DNA of 64,000 nucleotides, from assembly GCF_022605165.1 (NCBI RefSeq), contig NC_063068.1:3658001-3722000 (forward strand). The letters are read 5' to 3'. The translations under genes were made by a program, and so were the position numbers. Below the pieces are notes generated by a model. That model worked only from the letters and a program-made list of their open reading frames with translations, searched no databases and was not told the origin of the DNA. Of the stretch, positions 34,636 through 46,522 are shown one piece after another. The number at the start of each line of letters is the position of its first letter. The stretch's first letter is position 1. This stretch comes from Purpureocillium takamizusanense (lineage: Eukaryota > Ascomycota > Sordariomycetes > Hypocreales > Ophiocordycipitaceae).

Positions 34636-35396
34636 CAGGCCCCAGGACTATCTCTCCATCCGATTCCCCCCTTATCTCCCGCAAGGTGTGTGCGTCTCTT
34701 GAAACGCCTCTTCGTTGACGCCATCCAGATTTTTCCCAAGTTCCTACCCCGTCTACCCCTCACGGCGCCGTCATGCAAATAAGCTTTGAGGCAAACTCTT
34801 GTGTCTGCCTGTGCGCTCCCGGCCGAGTCTTCTCCACGGCTGGGTTGGCGTCTCCAAGGAGCAATTTGACGGCGACTCCCGAGGACCTCCCGATGATGAA
34901 TATATTTAGCCAACGTAGCGCCGCCAAGTATGCATAATCAAGGACGTACATGTCTCCGGGGTTCTAAATCCGGTGGCCAGATCCGCACCCAATATATTTT
35001 ATTAATAGGCAAGCTAGGCAGCGCAATTGCACTCCGCTTCTCCGGTCGCTGGGACGATAGTACGGACATGAGGGCATCCCAGCTCGCCACCACCCTCGAG
35101 ACGACAGGTCTCCACCCCCCACTCCTCCTCCATCTCGTTCCCCCCGCACGGGACTGCAAGATTAGGAAGGCGGGTGCTCGGCATCGTGGTGGACGGTTAC
35201 ATTGTCTGGCGCTGGCTCGCCGTGGCAGAGGGCCAATATCCACGCAGCAGTGCCTTCGGCCGAATCATGCTGCCGGGGCATGTCAACGTCGGCCGCGCCG
35301 CAACAGCAGCTTCTTGAACCCGACCGACCTCGCTTACATCAACAACATCATCATCAGATGCCCAAGTCCATCCAGCATCACGCCCGCCAACCTGTT

Positions 35397-35398
<2 letters not shown>

Positions 35399-35429
<31 letters not shown>
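35399..35429. repeat. (CGC)n trinucleotide repeat
   Basis: About ten perfect CGC units. It creates a spurious poly-Arg or poly-Ala frame on either strand. Confidence 0.9.
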
Positions 35430-36890
35430 ACGTGGGCGCTTTAACGCTCTGAGGCAGTTGACTCTTGCTTGGCAGCCAAAGCTGGAAGCCTCGTCGAGCG
35501 GCAGTGGCCAAAGCTGGCGCCCCGGCGATCATGCCAGATCTGGACGGAGGAAAAGAACCGGCAAAGGCTACCACCACCCTTGTCTTAAAGACTATGCTGC
35601 TGAGCCCATGGCCTGGCCGGCCGTGCCGCGGGTAGACAACGTTACCAGTACTGTACATTGGAGCGGCCACAACCATGGTTCCCTCTGGGGCCGGGCCTGT
35701 CTCCTCGAGCTGTTCGCCCTGCGCTCGCACGACGAGGCAACAGAGTCAGGCGGTACTGGTAGTATAGCTAGGATGAGTTGGATGGTTGTTGCTCGGCGAG
35801 CCCGGCGCAGTTACGGTCGAGATGAGGCACCGCGGAGGCCCTCGAGGCACACACACACACCGTGGCGTCAAAGTCCGTCGAAGTCTCTTCAACCCGGCGG
35901 GCTCTAAGCTCGGGACGTTATTCGTTTGCCAGTCTACTACCCCCGACTAAGCGGTGGGAATACTACCATCTCCGGGTAGCAGTGGTAGTGCTACGACCGT
36001 GTCACATTGTGACGACTGAGCGCGCCTTCCTCCAAACTAGAGTGTCTGATGGATGCTGCGTAGACTTCGAGAAAGCCTTCTTCACTTGCTCGGCCTACCC
36101 CCGCTGTCACACGGGAGCTACGGACGGGCACAGCATGGAGAAAACAAAGACACACAAGAACCGCCAAGGATGTTGAAGCCGACAAATCCGCCGCGCCAGA
36201 CTCACAAGCGTTGCAACACGCCACCGCCTAATCGCGCTGTGCAAGGCTCGCGAGTCAACCGCCATCACACACCCCGAAACGTGTGTAGACGTTGGGCCAC
36301 TCCTTGCCTCCCCTGGCGCTTGAAGACGCCCCCCTCCTCCACTCTCATCGTCTGCCTGCCACACTTCCTCGGGCACCATGTACCCTCTGTGCCCATTTGT
36401 TCTGCCTACGCCCTCCTCTAGGTACATACGTGCCTTTGCCAAGCGCCTTGCTTGCTGACGCCCATCCTCCATATGCTCCAGCTCTCGCTCTGGGGCCCCT
36501 GAGAAATAGGAATGTCAACACGGCCCCGGGACGAATGAGCATGTTTCCTCCGTCTCGCCCCCAGCTTCGCGGCGACGTCTTGGGGAGGCGAGCTAGAATC
36601 CATACAGAAGTTGCAAAGTAGGAACCTTCTTCCGCGCGCAAGTGCCGTCTTGCCCGTCGGTATCATTCGCTCTCCCCGTTCACACGCGCGCGCGCCATAC
36701 AGTACCACTTGACTCCATCCCCAATATGCCTCAAGCTTTGCTTCTTCCTCTCGCCTCCCCGACATCATCTGATTACAGAGCTGCCACTTTTGGAAGGTGA
36801 CGATGGTCTTGTTCGCCCTCAAGTCTCAGTTGGCGCGCAGCAACAGCATAAGCCTCGTGCCCGATTTCAACGACCTTGACCATGGACTCG

Positions 36891-36900
36891 ATATATAAAT
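36891..36900 (+). promoter_or_regulatory. TATA box of the subtilisin gene
   Basis: ATATATAAAT lies about 150 bases upstream of the start codon and is followed by pyrimidine-rich sequence. This is a strong TATA box, typical of a highly inducible fungal gene. Confidence 0.7.
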
Positions 36901-37048
36901 AAGGACAGTCGAACCCGCCATAATTTCATCTTTTTGTTCATCATCACCACTCAGACACCTCCTTCCCGCCCTTGGTTGCTGGTCTCAAAGACGCCTTCTC
37001 AACTCCTCGCCTCGTTGTAACAACTTGTCGCTGAACCCTGCCTTCACA

Positions 37049-38356
<1,308 letters not shown>

Positions 38357-38614
38357 GTGTTTCATGAATGAGGACTCCTTGACGACCCTTATGTTAGCCA
38401 TGGCTTTTGGGGCTCATCTATGGAGTGAAATCCTCAGAATGAAGGTACACATGTTACATGGAGCAGCGCTCTCGTCATGTGCTCTGAGCAGGAAGTAAAA
38501 GTGGACACATCTTTAACTAGCACTACCAATACATATATTATGAGGCCTCGAGTACTTGTCTCTCTTTTTGTGGACTCTTCGATGTGCCTGTTATGAGCGG
38601 CTCTTTTAATGGCC

Positions 38615-40303
38615 TCAGCGTAATTTGAAGCCACCTCGAGCCAGATTTTGGAAGACCCCCTCCGGGTCATATGCCGCACGAACCTTGCGCAGGAACTCCA
38701 GGTTGTCCGGGCCGTATGACTGCAGCGGAGTCTGATGAGGGGCTGCATAATTGATATACTGGAATTTCAGAAGCTGGTTTTTCGACTTTGCGAATGTCTC
38801 GACGCGAGATATCGCTTCCATTGCCTTGCTCTGGATAGTCTGCCTGGATGAGGAGTCGGGCCATAGGGCGGACAAGAGAAGGACTGCGGACAGTCATGAT
38901 CAGCGGGAAACGTGAGGCTCAGGATCATTCACGATGAAATGCTTACTGAAGCCGTTGTCGCCCGCCCTAACACCAAGAACGTTGTCGCCCTTGTTTTCCG
39001 AGCGTGACAACATGGCGCCGGCGAGGGGTTCCAGAGCGACGTCCCAGACGACACCTCCTTGAGGGTGGAACGAGTACAGAGTGCCATTGAGCACCTCAAA
39101 TATGTCGGCGAGGAGAGAGGTGGACGCCTTAAAGGTGGCAGTGGCAAACAGCCAATTCCTAAAACCGTAAGAGACAATACTTTGTTGCACGCCATCGCTT
39201 CGACTTACAGCGGAGGCGTTGGAGCCTCGTCAGCCAGCGTTGACAGGGATGTCATGGCGCTGCTGTTGGAGAGGCTGGGAATTGACAATAGATTGGAGAA
39301 CACCGGAGGGTTGAGCACTGGCTTGGTATAAACCGCCGACGTCGACATCAGCCAGCGGCCGGAGGTCGAATTGTAGAGCAGACCCATCACGAGCGAGACG
39401 TAAGGGTCGAAGGAGCCCGAATCGGCAATCTCTGCGAAGGCCGAAAACACCGCTTCGCGCTGAGAGATGTCGTGAACAAGGCTGGTAGAAGAGATATTCC
39501 CCTGCGGAAACGTAGCAAGATCAAAGCGTGTTACGATGCCGAAATTATTGGCGCCGCCCTTGAGGGCGCGGAAGAGGCTGGGATGGGACGTGCGGTTAGC
39601 GTTGACGATACTGCCGTCTGCGACAACGAGCTGTCCGTTCGTTGGGTTAGTCTCTCATGTCTTGCCCGAAAGAAACAAATCAAACGACGCCATACCTCGA
39701 AGTTTACCACGTTATCGCAAGCCCAGCCGACGCGCGTGGTGAAGTGCGAGATGCCGCCTCCGAGGAGCAGGCCGCCGACGCCGACGTTGCCGTTGCGCCC
39801 GCCGGCGACTCCTACGCCGAGCGGATCAAGATGGCGATACACGCTGAGCCAGGAGGCCCCCGCGCCAACCTTGGCGACCGAGTGGTCGCTGGTTGTTTCG
39901 ATGGAGGCGAGGCTCGTCAAGTCCAGAGTGACACCGCCATCGATGTTGGCAAAGCCTTGGGCAGGGCTATGGCCTTGGCCTTTGATGGCGAACTTGCAGT
40001 GGGGCACGGATTTTATGATTTCGATTGCTGTAGACACGTCCTGGGCTGTGGCTGGACGGACGATGCATGCTGGCTTGAGGTCGGACTCTTGGAGGGACCA
40101 GTATGAGGCTCCGGTGGCGTTGTACTGCGAGGAGGCCGGGAAGTTGACCGCGTGCGGGATGAACTGACCGAGTTCGCGACACTTGCAGATGTCAGTTGAT
40201 CTCTTGGTGATCACCATGAAGCGCGGTATGTACGTACACAGTCTGTCGCTCGTGCGGCCTGGATGCTCAACGCCACAAAGGCAGAGTAGCCTGATGGCTT
40301 CAT
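38615..40303 (-). CDS. Secreted FAD-linked oxidoreductase, berberine-bridge-enzyme-like
   Basis: Five exons on the minus strand: 40303..40238, 40181..39696, 39630..39209, 39158..38947 and 38883..38615, giving 484 residues. A probable signal peptide starts MKPSGYSAFVALSIQAARAT. The FAD_binding_4 domain (about 55-230) has the flavin-linking His in AIKGQGHSPAQG and the loop GNVGVGGLLLGGGISHF. The Cys that gives a second covalent bond in plant BBE is absent at the usual place. The substrate domain follows, and the C-terminal BBE module ends FLRKVRAAYDPEGVFQNLAR. Such enzymes oxidise carbohydrates or secondary metabolites; the substrate cannot be read here. Intron 1 needs an AAG acceptor. If it is not used, translation could start at the Met of MVITKRSTDICK and lack the signal peptide. 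Convergent with the subtilisin gene, 258 bases apart. Confidence 0.85.
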
Positions 40304-41290
40304 GATCGCTATGCTGATGCAAGTGAGCCGCCGATGCAAGACACACTTCCGAGAACAAGCAGGCACGCGTCCGGGAGAAGCATTCAAGTCGCCAGCGGCC
40401 ATACACGTACGAAGTTATATATGCGTTAATACTCGCCTATTTAGTACGACTCCGTGGCCTTGCTGTGGCGGCAACTCGGCACCGCGAACCGTGCTAGTGA
40501 AGTTGTCGAGTCGGGCCGTTCCCCTTGACTCCCTGTCGTCGCTTACATGCTCCTCAGTTCGGCCGCGCGACTACTCCTTGGAGATGATGTTACTACTAGA
40601 CTATTGATGCGACACTGGCGATTACCGACCTTGTGTGTCTGGGCCGTGGCAAGGACTCTTGCCCGCCAGATGTACAAGGTCAATTGACGACGCGCTCGGA
40701 GCCTCTCAGGCTCTCAAACCCCGTCAAACTGCCGCATCACCGTCTCCGGAGGTTCGGCCACACCAGCGGCAGTCCGGCCGGGGTTGGCGTTGATGTGCCC
40801 AATCAAGCCCCGGCCCTCGAGGCGTTCACAGTCCCCAAGCCCGGGGGGGGGGCAGGCCGGCTTGTCCCAAGGACAAACAAAATAAATCAACTTATTAACT
40901 CAGTTCTTACAGGTGACACTACGTACCACTTCTCTGGTGATGTAAGTGCTGCGCACCCCGAGCCAGGGCAACTCGAATGCAGGCCAGGCCTCTCTGTCTG
41001 CGCGGCGAGCGGCAGTTGCATGCTGAAAAAGAGGCGATCCGCAGTCAGGCAGCAACGATGGACTTCAGCAGGAGAGCACTCATCAATGCATGTCCCGGTC
41101 TGGGCGGCTGTGGCTGACTACAAACATGAACTCGTTTCGTGCGTGCCCCTCACACAGCCGCCTCGCCTCCACCTGCCGTGTTCCCCCTCCGACATCCTGA
41201 CTTTCAGCCAAGCTGCCCTCTTGCCACGGTAAAAATTGCTGTTCGAATCTCGCCCGCATCGCACTCCGACAAGACCGAAAAACGTTCATC
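40304..41290. other. Divergent intergenic region
   Basis: 987 bases between the FAD oxidoreductase and the Dabb gene. It holds both promoters. A 199-codon plus-strand frame (40633-41232) is not protein-like. Confidence 0.45.
40415..40421 (-). promoter_or_regulatory. TATA box of the FAD oxidoreductase gene
   Basis: TATATAA on the minus strand, about 112 bases upstream of the start codon at 40303. Confidence 0.55.
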
Positions 41291-41827
41291 ATGAGTGTCA
41301 AGCACATCGTCTACTTCCAATTCAAGGCGACCGCCACCCCAGACGACATCAACAAGGTTAGCACCCACCCCGCTGTGCCGGCACACCCTTGCATCGCTCT
41401 CCATCTAAATGGCAGGACACTTGCCGCTGACACGGTACTAACGTTACTTAAAATTCAGTGCGTCTCCGATATGCTTGGTCTGAAGAACAAGTGCGTCCAC
41501 CCAACCACGCAGAAGCAGTATATCAAGTCCTCGGTTGGTGGCAAGGACATTTCAATTGAGGGTCTCCAGGTGCGTGCGTTGGCAGCTGCCGCTCGCCCCT
41601 CTCCCCCGCCCCCGCGCGCCCATAATAGCAGACAAGAAACGCTGACCTAAATACCAAAGCATGGGATTACCCATGCCTTCATCGTCGAGTTCGATTCCGT
41701 TGCCGACAGAGACTACTACGTCAAGGAGGATCCGGCGCATATTGAGTTTGTCAAGACCTACGTCACTTCGCCGGATACCGTTCTTGAGAAGGGCCAGGTT
41801 ATTGATTTTGTCACTGGCGAATTTTAA
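41291..41827 (+). CDS. Stress-responsive A/B barrel (Dabb) domain protein
   Basis: Three exons, 41291..41356, 41459..41569 and 41660..41827, encode 114 residues, a normal single-Dabb length. The barrel strands read MSVKHIVYFQFKATATPDDI, CVSDMLGLKNKCVHP, YIKSSVGGKDISIEGLQ and GITHAFIVEFDSVADRDYYV, with the conserved DPAHIEFVK and the end GQVIDFVTGEF. Dabb proteins form small dimeric barrels, and members occur in stress responses and polyketide cyclisation; the activity of this one is unknown. Intron 1 (102 bases) has no in-frame stop and could be retained, but its TACTAACG branch and CAG support splicing. Intron 2 ends in AAAG rather than CAG or TAG, which the reading frame and homologous HGITHAF segment require. 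Confidence 0.88.
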
Positions 41828-42122
41828 ATTCGCTCCCCATGTGGAAAAAGATGGCCCGCAGCGGGTGTGCGATGTAGTCTCTAGACAGACCTTCATCAGA
41901 CAAAAGTCAACAGATCAAACGGACATGGCCGAGCGACCTAGCAACCTAGCGACCTAGCGTGGGTGTTTCACGCCGGATGTGGCTCTTCTTCAGGCCTCTT
42001 GTGGTCCAGTGTCTAGTATACACTATGACGATATGTCGAATACTAGGCTGCCAGGAGATGAAACGAATTCAGCACACAGGAAACCTGGTGTGGTGTTCGC
42101 TGCGACATGGCATCTACCAATC

Positions 42123-42127
<5 letters not shown>

Positions 42128-42155
<28 letters not shown>
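42128..42155. repeat. Homopolymer A28
   Basis: Twenty-eight consecutive A about 300 bases after the Dabb stop codon. No retroelement sequence is seen next to it, so it is treated as a simple repeat. Confidence 0.85.
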
Positions 42156-42157
<2 letters not shown>

Positions 42158-42390
42158 TGGCGGCATTGGATGCTATTCCCGTGCCAACTAGTGCTGCACA
42201 ATGAAAATGAATGCTGAGGGTTCGTGGTCTGACCCCGTGCAAAACCAAGCGCGAACGAGTGGGCCAGCAGCCGATGGGGCAGTTGCAGCTACGTAGAAAT
42301 GGGAAAGGACTCATGAAACGAACCCCCCTGGGCCTGGGAACGTAATGTCTAGGAGAGCCGGCTCCACGTGATAGCGCGTTATCTCCTTTC

Positions 42391-42450
42391 CTTTCCTGTC
42401 CTTTCCTGTCCTTTCCTGTCCTTTCCTGTCCTTTCCTGTCCTTTCCTGTC
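42391..42450. repeat. Minisatellite, six perfect copies of a 10-base unit
   Basis: CTTTCCTGTC repeated six times, with partial copies on both sides. It lies about 280 bases upstream of the UMP kinase start, in a pyrimidine-rich promoter region. Confidence 0.92.
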
Positions 42451-42732
42451 CTTTCATCTCCTTCAATTGTTGCCCCGTTGCCAGATCTTGCTCGAGTCTC
42501 TTCTGCTGTTCTCTCGTTGTTTCCTGCATCCCACCCCACCACTGGTCATTCGTTTTGTTTCTTCGTTTCGTTGTCCAACACTCCATTGGTGTGGCTGCCC
42601 ACGTGCAGGAAGCAAGCACAGCAAGGAGGACACCCGTAGTCTTTTTTTGCTTCTCACGTGCACGACGTCACAACCCCCCGTCACGCGCGCGCTCGAACCC
42701 AGGCGCTTCTGAATCCCCAGCAGCCCCCTCAG

Positions 42733-43780
42733 ATGGCCTCTCGCATACCCGTCTCGTGGCGCCTGGCCACACGCGCAATCGCCCGACCAGCGCGTTGCTC
42801 GGCCTCGACCTCCGTCCCGAGGGTAACCCTTCGTCAACAATCGCAACGTCGCCTCTACTCGTCCGAACCGCCGCGCAGCAGCTCCGGCGGAAACAGCAGG
42901 ATCAAGTTCTGGCCCTTCTTGGGAATCTTCGCCCTCGGAACTGCCGGCTACATCGCGCTGGTGAATTCCCGCAAGGGTAAGTACCCGCGCCACGCCACGG
43001 GCAACGGCCCTGGCGCAAATCACTTGGCCAACGGCTTCTGCAAGCATCTGCTTCTTGAACAACGAAAAAGGCTAACAGCAGCCCCCATTCCTCGTCGCAG
43101 AGATGCCTCCAGCAGTTGGTGCCCCGAAGCCCGCCGCAGGGCAGCTCCCCGCGCCCGCCAAGTCCACGCCGACCTTTTCTCCCGACGACGTAACGGTCAT
43201 TTTCGTTCTCGGCGGCCCCGGTGCCGGCAAGGGCACGCAGTGCGCCAACCTCGTCTCCAAGCATGGCTTTACCCACCTCTCGGCCGGCGACCTGCTCCGC
43301 GCCGAGCAGGAGCGCCCGGGCTCGCAGTTCGGCGACCTCATCCGCGATTACATCAAGAACGGACTCATTGTCCCCATGGAGGTGACGGTTCAGCTGCTTG
43401 AGAATGCCATGACGGACGCCCTGGCCAAGAGCGGCTCCCGCAAGGGACGGTTCCTCATCGACGGGTTCCCCCGCAAGATGGACCAGGCGCACAAGTTCGA
43501 GGAGGCGGTCTGCCCGGCCAAGCTGGTCCTCTTTTACGATTGCCCCGAGGATGTCATGGAGAAGCGCCTGCTCGAGCGCGGAAAGACCAGTGGCCGCTCC
43601 GACGACAATGCCGAGAGCATCCGCAAACGCTTCCGAACCTTTGTCGAGACGAGCATGCCCGTCGTCGACTACTATGAGAAGGAGGGCAAAATCATCAAGG
43701 TGGATGCCACTGCCACCCCCGACAAGGTTTTTGTCAACACCGAAAAGAGTCTCACAGAGCGGCTTGGCTCCAACTATTAA
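42733..43780 (+). CDS. URA6: UMP/CMP kinase with N-terminal mitochondrial-like and membrane segment
   Basis: Two exons, 42733..42976 and 43101..43780, give 307 residues. The kinase part (about 110-305) has the P-loop GGPGAGKGTQ, the nucleotide-binding HLSAGDLLRAEQ, the segment FLIDGFPRKMDQAHKF and the lid LERGKTSGRSDDN. These are features of eukaryotic uridylate kinase, which phosphorylates UMP and CMP for pyrimidine nucleotide supply. The first 80 residues are Arg/Ser-rich like a mitochondrial presequence (SWRLATRAIARPARCSAST, then RRLYSSEPP) and are followed by a membrane helix (FWPFLGIFALGTAGYIALV). Yeast URA6 (about 204 residues) lacks most of this, so location may differ. The intron lies exactly between the membrane part and the kinase. 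Confidence 0.92.
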
Positions 43781-44371
43781 GCGAAAGTGCGACCCTGCCG
43801 ACGAGGTTACACCTCTCATGGCGTTACTACTGTCGTACCGGTCCGACTGGGTGTCTCCCCCCAAGACCATGTCTGGGTTTGAAGGGCTGTAAACTTATCA
43901 TAGACGGAAAGGGACTAGGCGGTCGCAGCTTTTGAAGGATTTCCATCACGGGGAGGTACTCTATGATACCTGGCTCTCCATGCCTTCTCCTAGATCCTCA
44001 ATGTAGTACTACATGAGTGCGCTGCGTATTCTGCACCATAGCTTGGGGGGGATCGGCTTCGAAACGGAAAAGTTGCACACTGTCACTAAATGCTGAATGC
44101 TGGACTGTGTCTGTCATGTTGTTTGATTCTATTTACCGAGAAGCTTGTCTTCTTCCCTGATGCTGGAAAATAGAAACTGATGCTAAACCGGCTACGCCAT
44201 TCGCAAAAAGGGTCCCCCGTGCTCGTCGGATATTGGAGACGTGTCTCAACTCGACGACGTAGTAACACAAAAAAAACAACAAAAATCGGCATCTCTCAAG
44301 ATACCCCCAAGCCTATTGCCCGCATCCTCATTGCCCCGCTGCCTTTTTGTAGCCGTCGTCAGAATTTCTCT
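43781..44371. other. Convergent intergenic segment
   Basis: 591 bases between the UMP kinase and eIF3m stops. Presumed 3' UTRs; I see no gene. Confidence 0.5.
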
Positions 44372-45759
44372 TTAGTCGTCATTGTCCGTCCGCTCTCGCT
44401 GCTGTCGTCGCCCGCCTTGGCCCATGCCCGCGTTGTTCATCTTCCGCTCCAGCTCCTGCATTTCGCGCTCCTTCTGTGACTTGGCGTTGGCCTGCTCCTG
44501 GCGTAGCACGCCCAGAACGTTCTGGAGAGTGGCCCTCCAGTGGTCAACGCGGGTAGACAGCTCCTGATACTGCTTCTGGCCGAACACGCGGTACGTGACC
44601 TTGTGAACCAGGAACATGTTACGCTTTTGCGAGAGCTTTCCCTCAACGAGGCCGGCTCGGATCACATCGATCGCCCACATCTCAATCTCCTCCTCGGGAA
44701 TTTGAAGCGCTTTGACAATCTTGGCGTATTCGATCTCGCGGCTGGGAGTGGCGGCTGCCAGGCTGGCGAACGTAAGGAGACGCATCTTTCGGTGCAGCTT
44801 CTCGTGGTCCAGCTTCTGCTGCTCGACCCAACCCTCGTGCTCTTCGTTGAAGTCGTTGTAGTCCTCAAGATCTTGCTCGGCGAAGATATCGAGAAGCTGG
44901 GAGTAAACGGGGTGCGAGTCGCTGAGAGCCTGGACGCTGGGAATGGCGCGAAGGTCTTGGAAGAGGTAGTGGTTGTTCGAAAGAATAGCCGTCTTAAGAG
45001 CCCGCAGAGATAATCTTTGAGCATCCTCAGAGCCCATCTCCTCCTTATCATCGGCATCAAAGGTTCGAAGGGCCTTGAGGACAAACTCGTAGCTTGTCCT
45101 GGTCGAGAAGGTCAGCTAGCCGTACGCCGTGTTGTGGATACTACTGTCTGCTCAAGGATGCGGACAGCACAGTGTCAGTGGCTCGTCAGTTAGACTCACT
45201 CTTCCTCATCTGCCTCCAGGGCAACATCCGCGACCTCCTCAAAAAGTTTCCGCTCAATTTCCTCGCCGCAGCCCCATGAGTCTATCCATTCCGGAAGCTT
45301 GTCCAGGTATGGTCGCAGGTTGTCGAACATGCTATGAGCTTTCAAAAATTTGAGAATCTCCATGAACACGCGCGCCCGGATCGGGTCTTCCTGGTCGAGC
45401 AGGTTGAAGACGGTCGTCAACGCATTGAGAGATAGGGCCGCGCCGTGCACGGGCGAGTTGGCGAGCGGCTTGGCAAAGTTGCTGCAAAGCGTCGGCAGGT
45501 ACTTCTTGGGGTCGGCGGACTGAAGAACAAGGTGGATCATCAGGTTCGTCGCGGCGGTGTACTCCTTCTCGGGGACTGTGTTGAGCGCCTGCGAGGCGGC
45601 GACCAGCTTGGAGAGAACTTCCTCCTTCGGAGACTCCTTGGTCAGGAGCTGCTTCGCATCCTCAGCCTTCAGGTAATCCGCCATCTCCTTGGCGAGCTCC
45701 TCGAAGGAGCCATCGACAAAGAGCAGCTGCGGCTGCCCATTGCTCTTGGTGGCGGGCAT
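44372..45759 (-). CDS. Translation initiation factor eIF3 subunit m (PCI domain)
   Basis: Two exons on the minus strand, 45759..45200 and 45098..44372, encode 428 residues, the usual length. The start [20 protein letters not shown] is the first Met followed by conserved sequence. Helical repeats fill the N-terminal half ([39 protein letters not shown]). The PCI domain lies at about 225-390, with [40 protein letters not shown] and [19 protein letters not shown]. The join reads [21 protein letters not shown]. eIF3m is a subunit of the eIF3 complex that recruits mRNA to the 40S ribosome. It is absent from budding yeast but present in filamentous fungi and animals. Confidence 0.95.
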
Positions 45760-46522
45760 GATGGGCCTCAAATGCGATCCTTTCCCGTGCGTCGATCGGT
45801 CGGTCGGTCTCGCAATGCTGGTTGTGGGATCGCGACTCGGAGAGGCGGGAAGGCAGTCTCGCGGGCGTCTGCAACGGAGGGAGGGGGTGGAACTCGAGTG
45901 CGGAAAATCATGATATTGAGCGGTTAGCAGGGTCGGCGCCCGAATAGCCCTGTGGTGGGGCGTCGAGTGACCGCCCACCCCCCGCCAAATTTTCTGCCGC
46001 CCTCAGTGTGTGGGAGCTAAGCGAGAGCGGTGACGCTAGCAGGGTCATGTGACAATCCACGTGCACGGTCTGTGGGAGCCGCTCTCCTGCAGGTGCTTGC
46101 ACAACCCGGCCGCTATTTGTGACAACGTCCTCCAAAAGCGACTCTACGTTGCTTAGGTTGAAATGCATGCATCCAACCTTGATCCTTTGTATATTACTGC
46201 CAATGCTGCCAACCATGTTCCTTCTCAAGACGAAGGCTAGCCCCTAATGTGTGCATGCCTCTGCCCCCTGATTTGTGTAAACAGCAACTCCACGCCATTC
46301 GAAAACTAAAAACACCACCGTCTTATCGATGCAACGAAGAATCCCAGAGCGTAAGACAGTCGTGTCTTGAATGCCCAAACCGTTGCCTCGATGCCCCAAT
46401 ATCAATGTACCGCCGAAGAGCAGAGAATTGATCATAGCGCAGAGCGCACAAAGGATGCCGTAAGAACAGCGATACCAAGTGAGAAGTCTCACTCCCACGA
46501 CATTTCACCGCCAGCACAGCAC
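45760..46522. other. Intergenic between eIF3m start and checkpoint kinase stop
   Basis: 763 bases holding the eIF3m promoter and the kinase 3' UTR. No protein-like frame. Confidence 0.5.

Larger units (their letters stand above)
32355..37048. other. Gene-poor 4.7-kb intergenic region
   Basis: No recognisable gene, although frames of 100-325 codons occur because the DNA is GC-rich and repetitive. It holds a G run at about 32531-32540, ATCCC and CGC tandem repeats (34596-34635, 35399-35429) and a short CA repeat near 35850. The last 160 bases form the subtilisin promoter with a TATA box. Confidence 0.45.
41828..42732. other. Intergenic with poly-A tract and minisatellite
   Basis: 905 bases without a gene. 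It contains an A28 run and a 10-base minisatellite, both listed separately, and the UMP kinase promoter at the right. Confidence 0.5.

Noticed and set aside
35197..35730. 177-codon frame with poly-Ala and overlapping poly-Arg frames
   Set aside because: Produced by the CGC trinucleotide repeat.
42128..42155. A28 run as the tail of a retroposed sequence
   Set aside because: No retroelement or processed gene copy precedes it and no target-site duplication is visible.
42391..42450. Regular repeats that might suggest a CRISPR array
   Set aside because: Units are directly adjacent with no spacers, in a fungal nuclear genome. It is a minisatellite.
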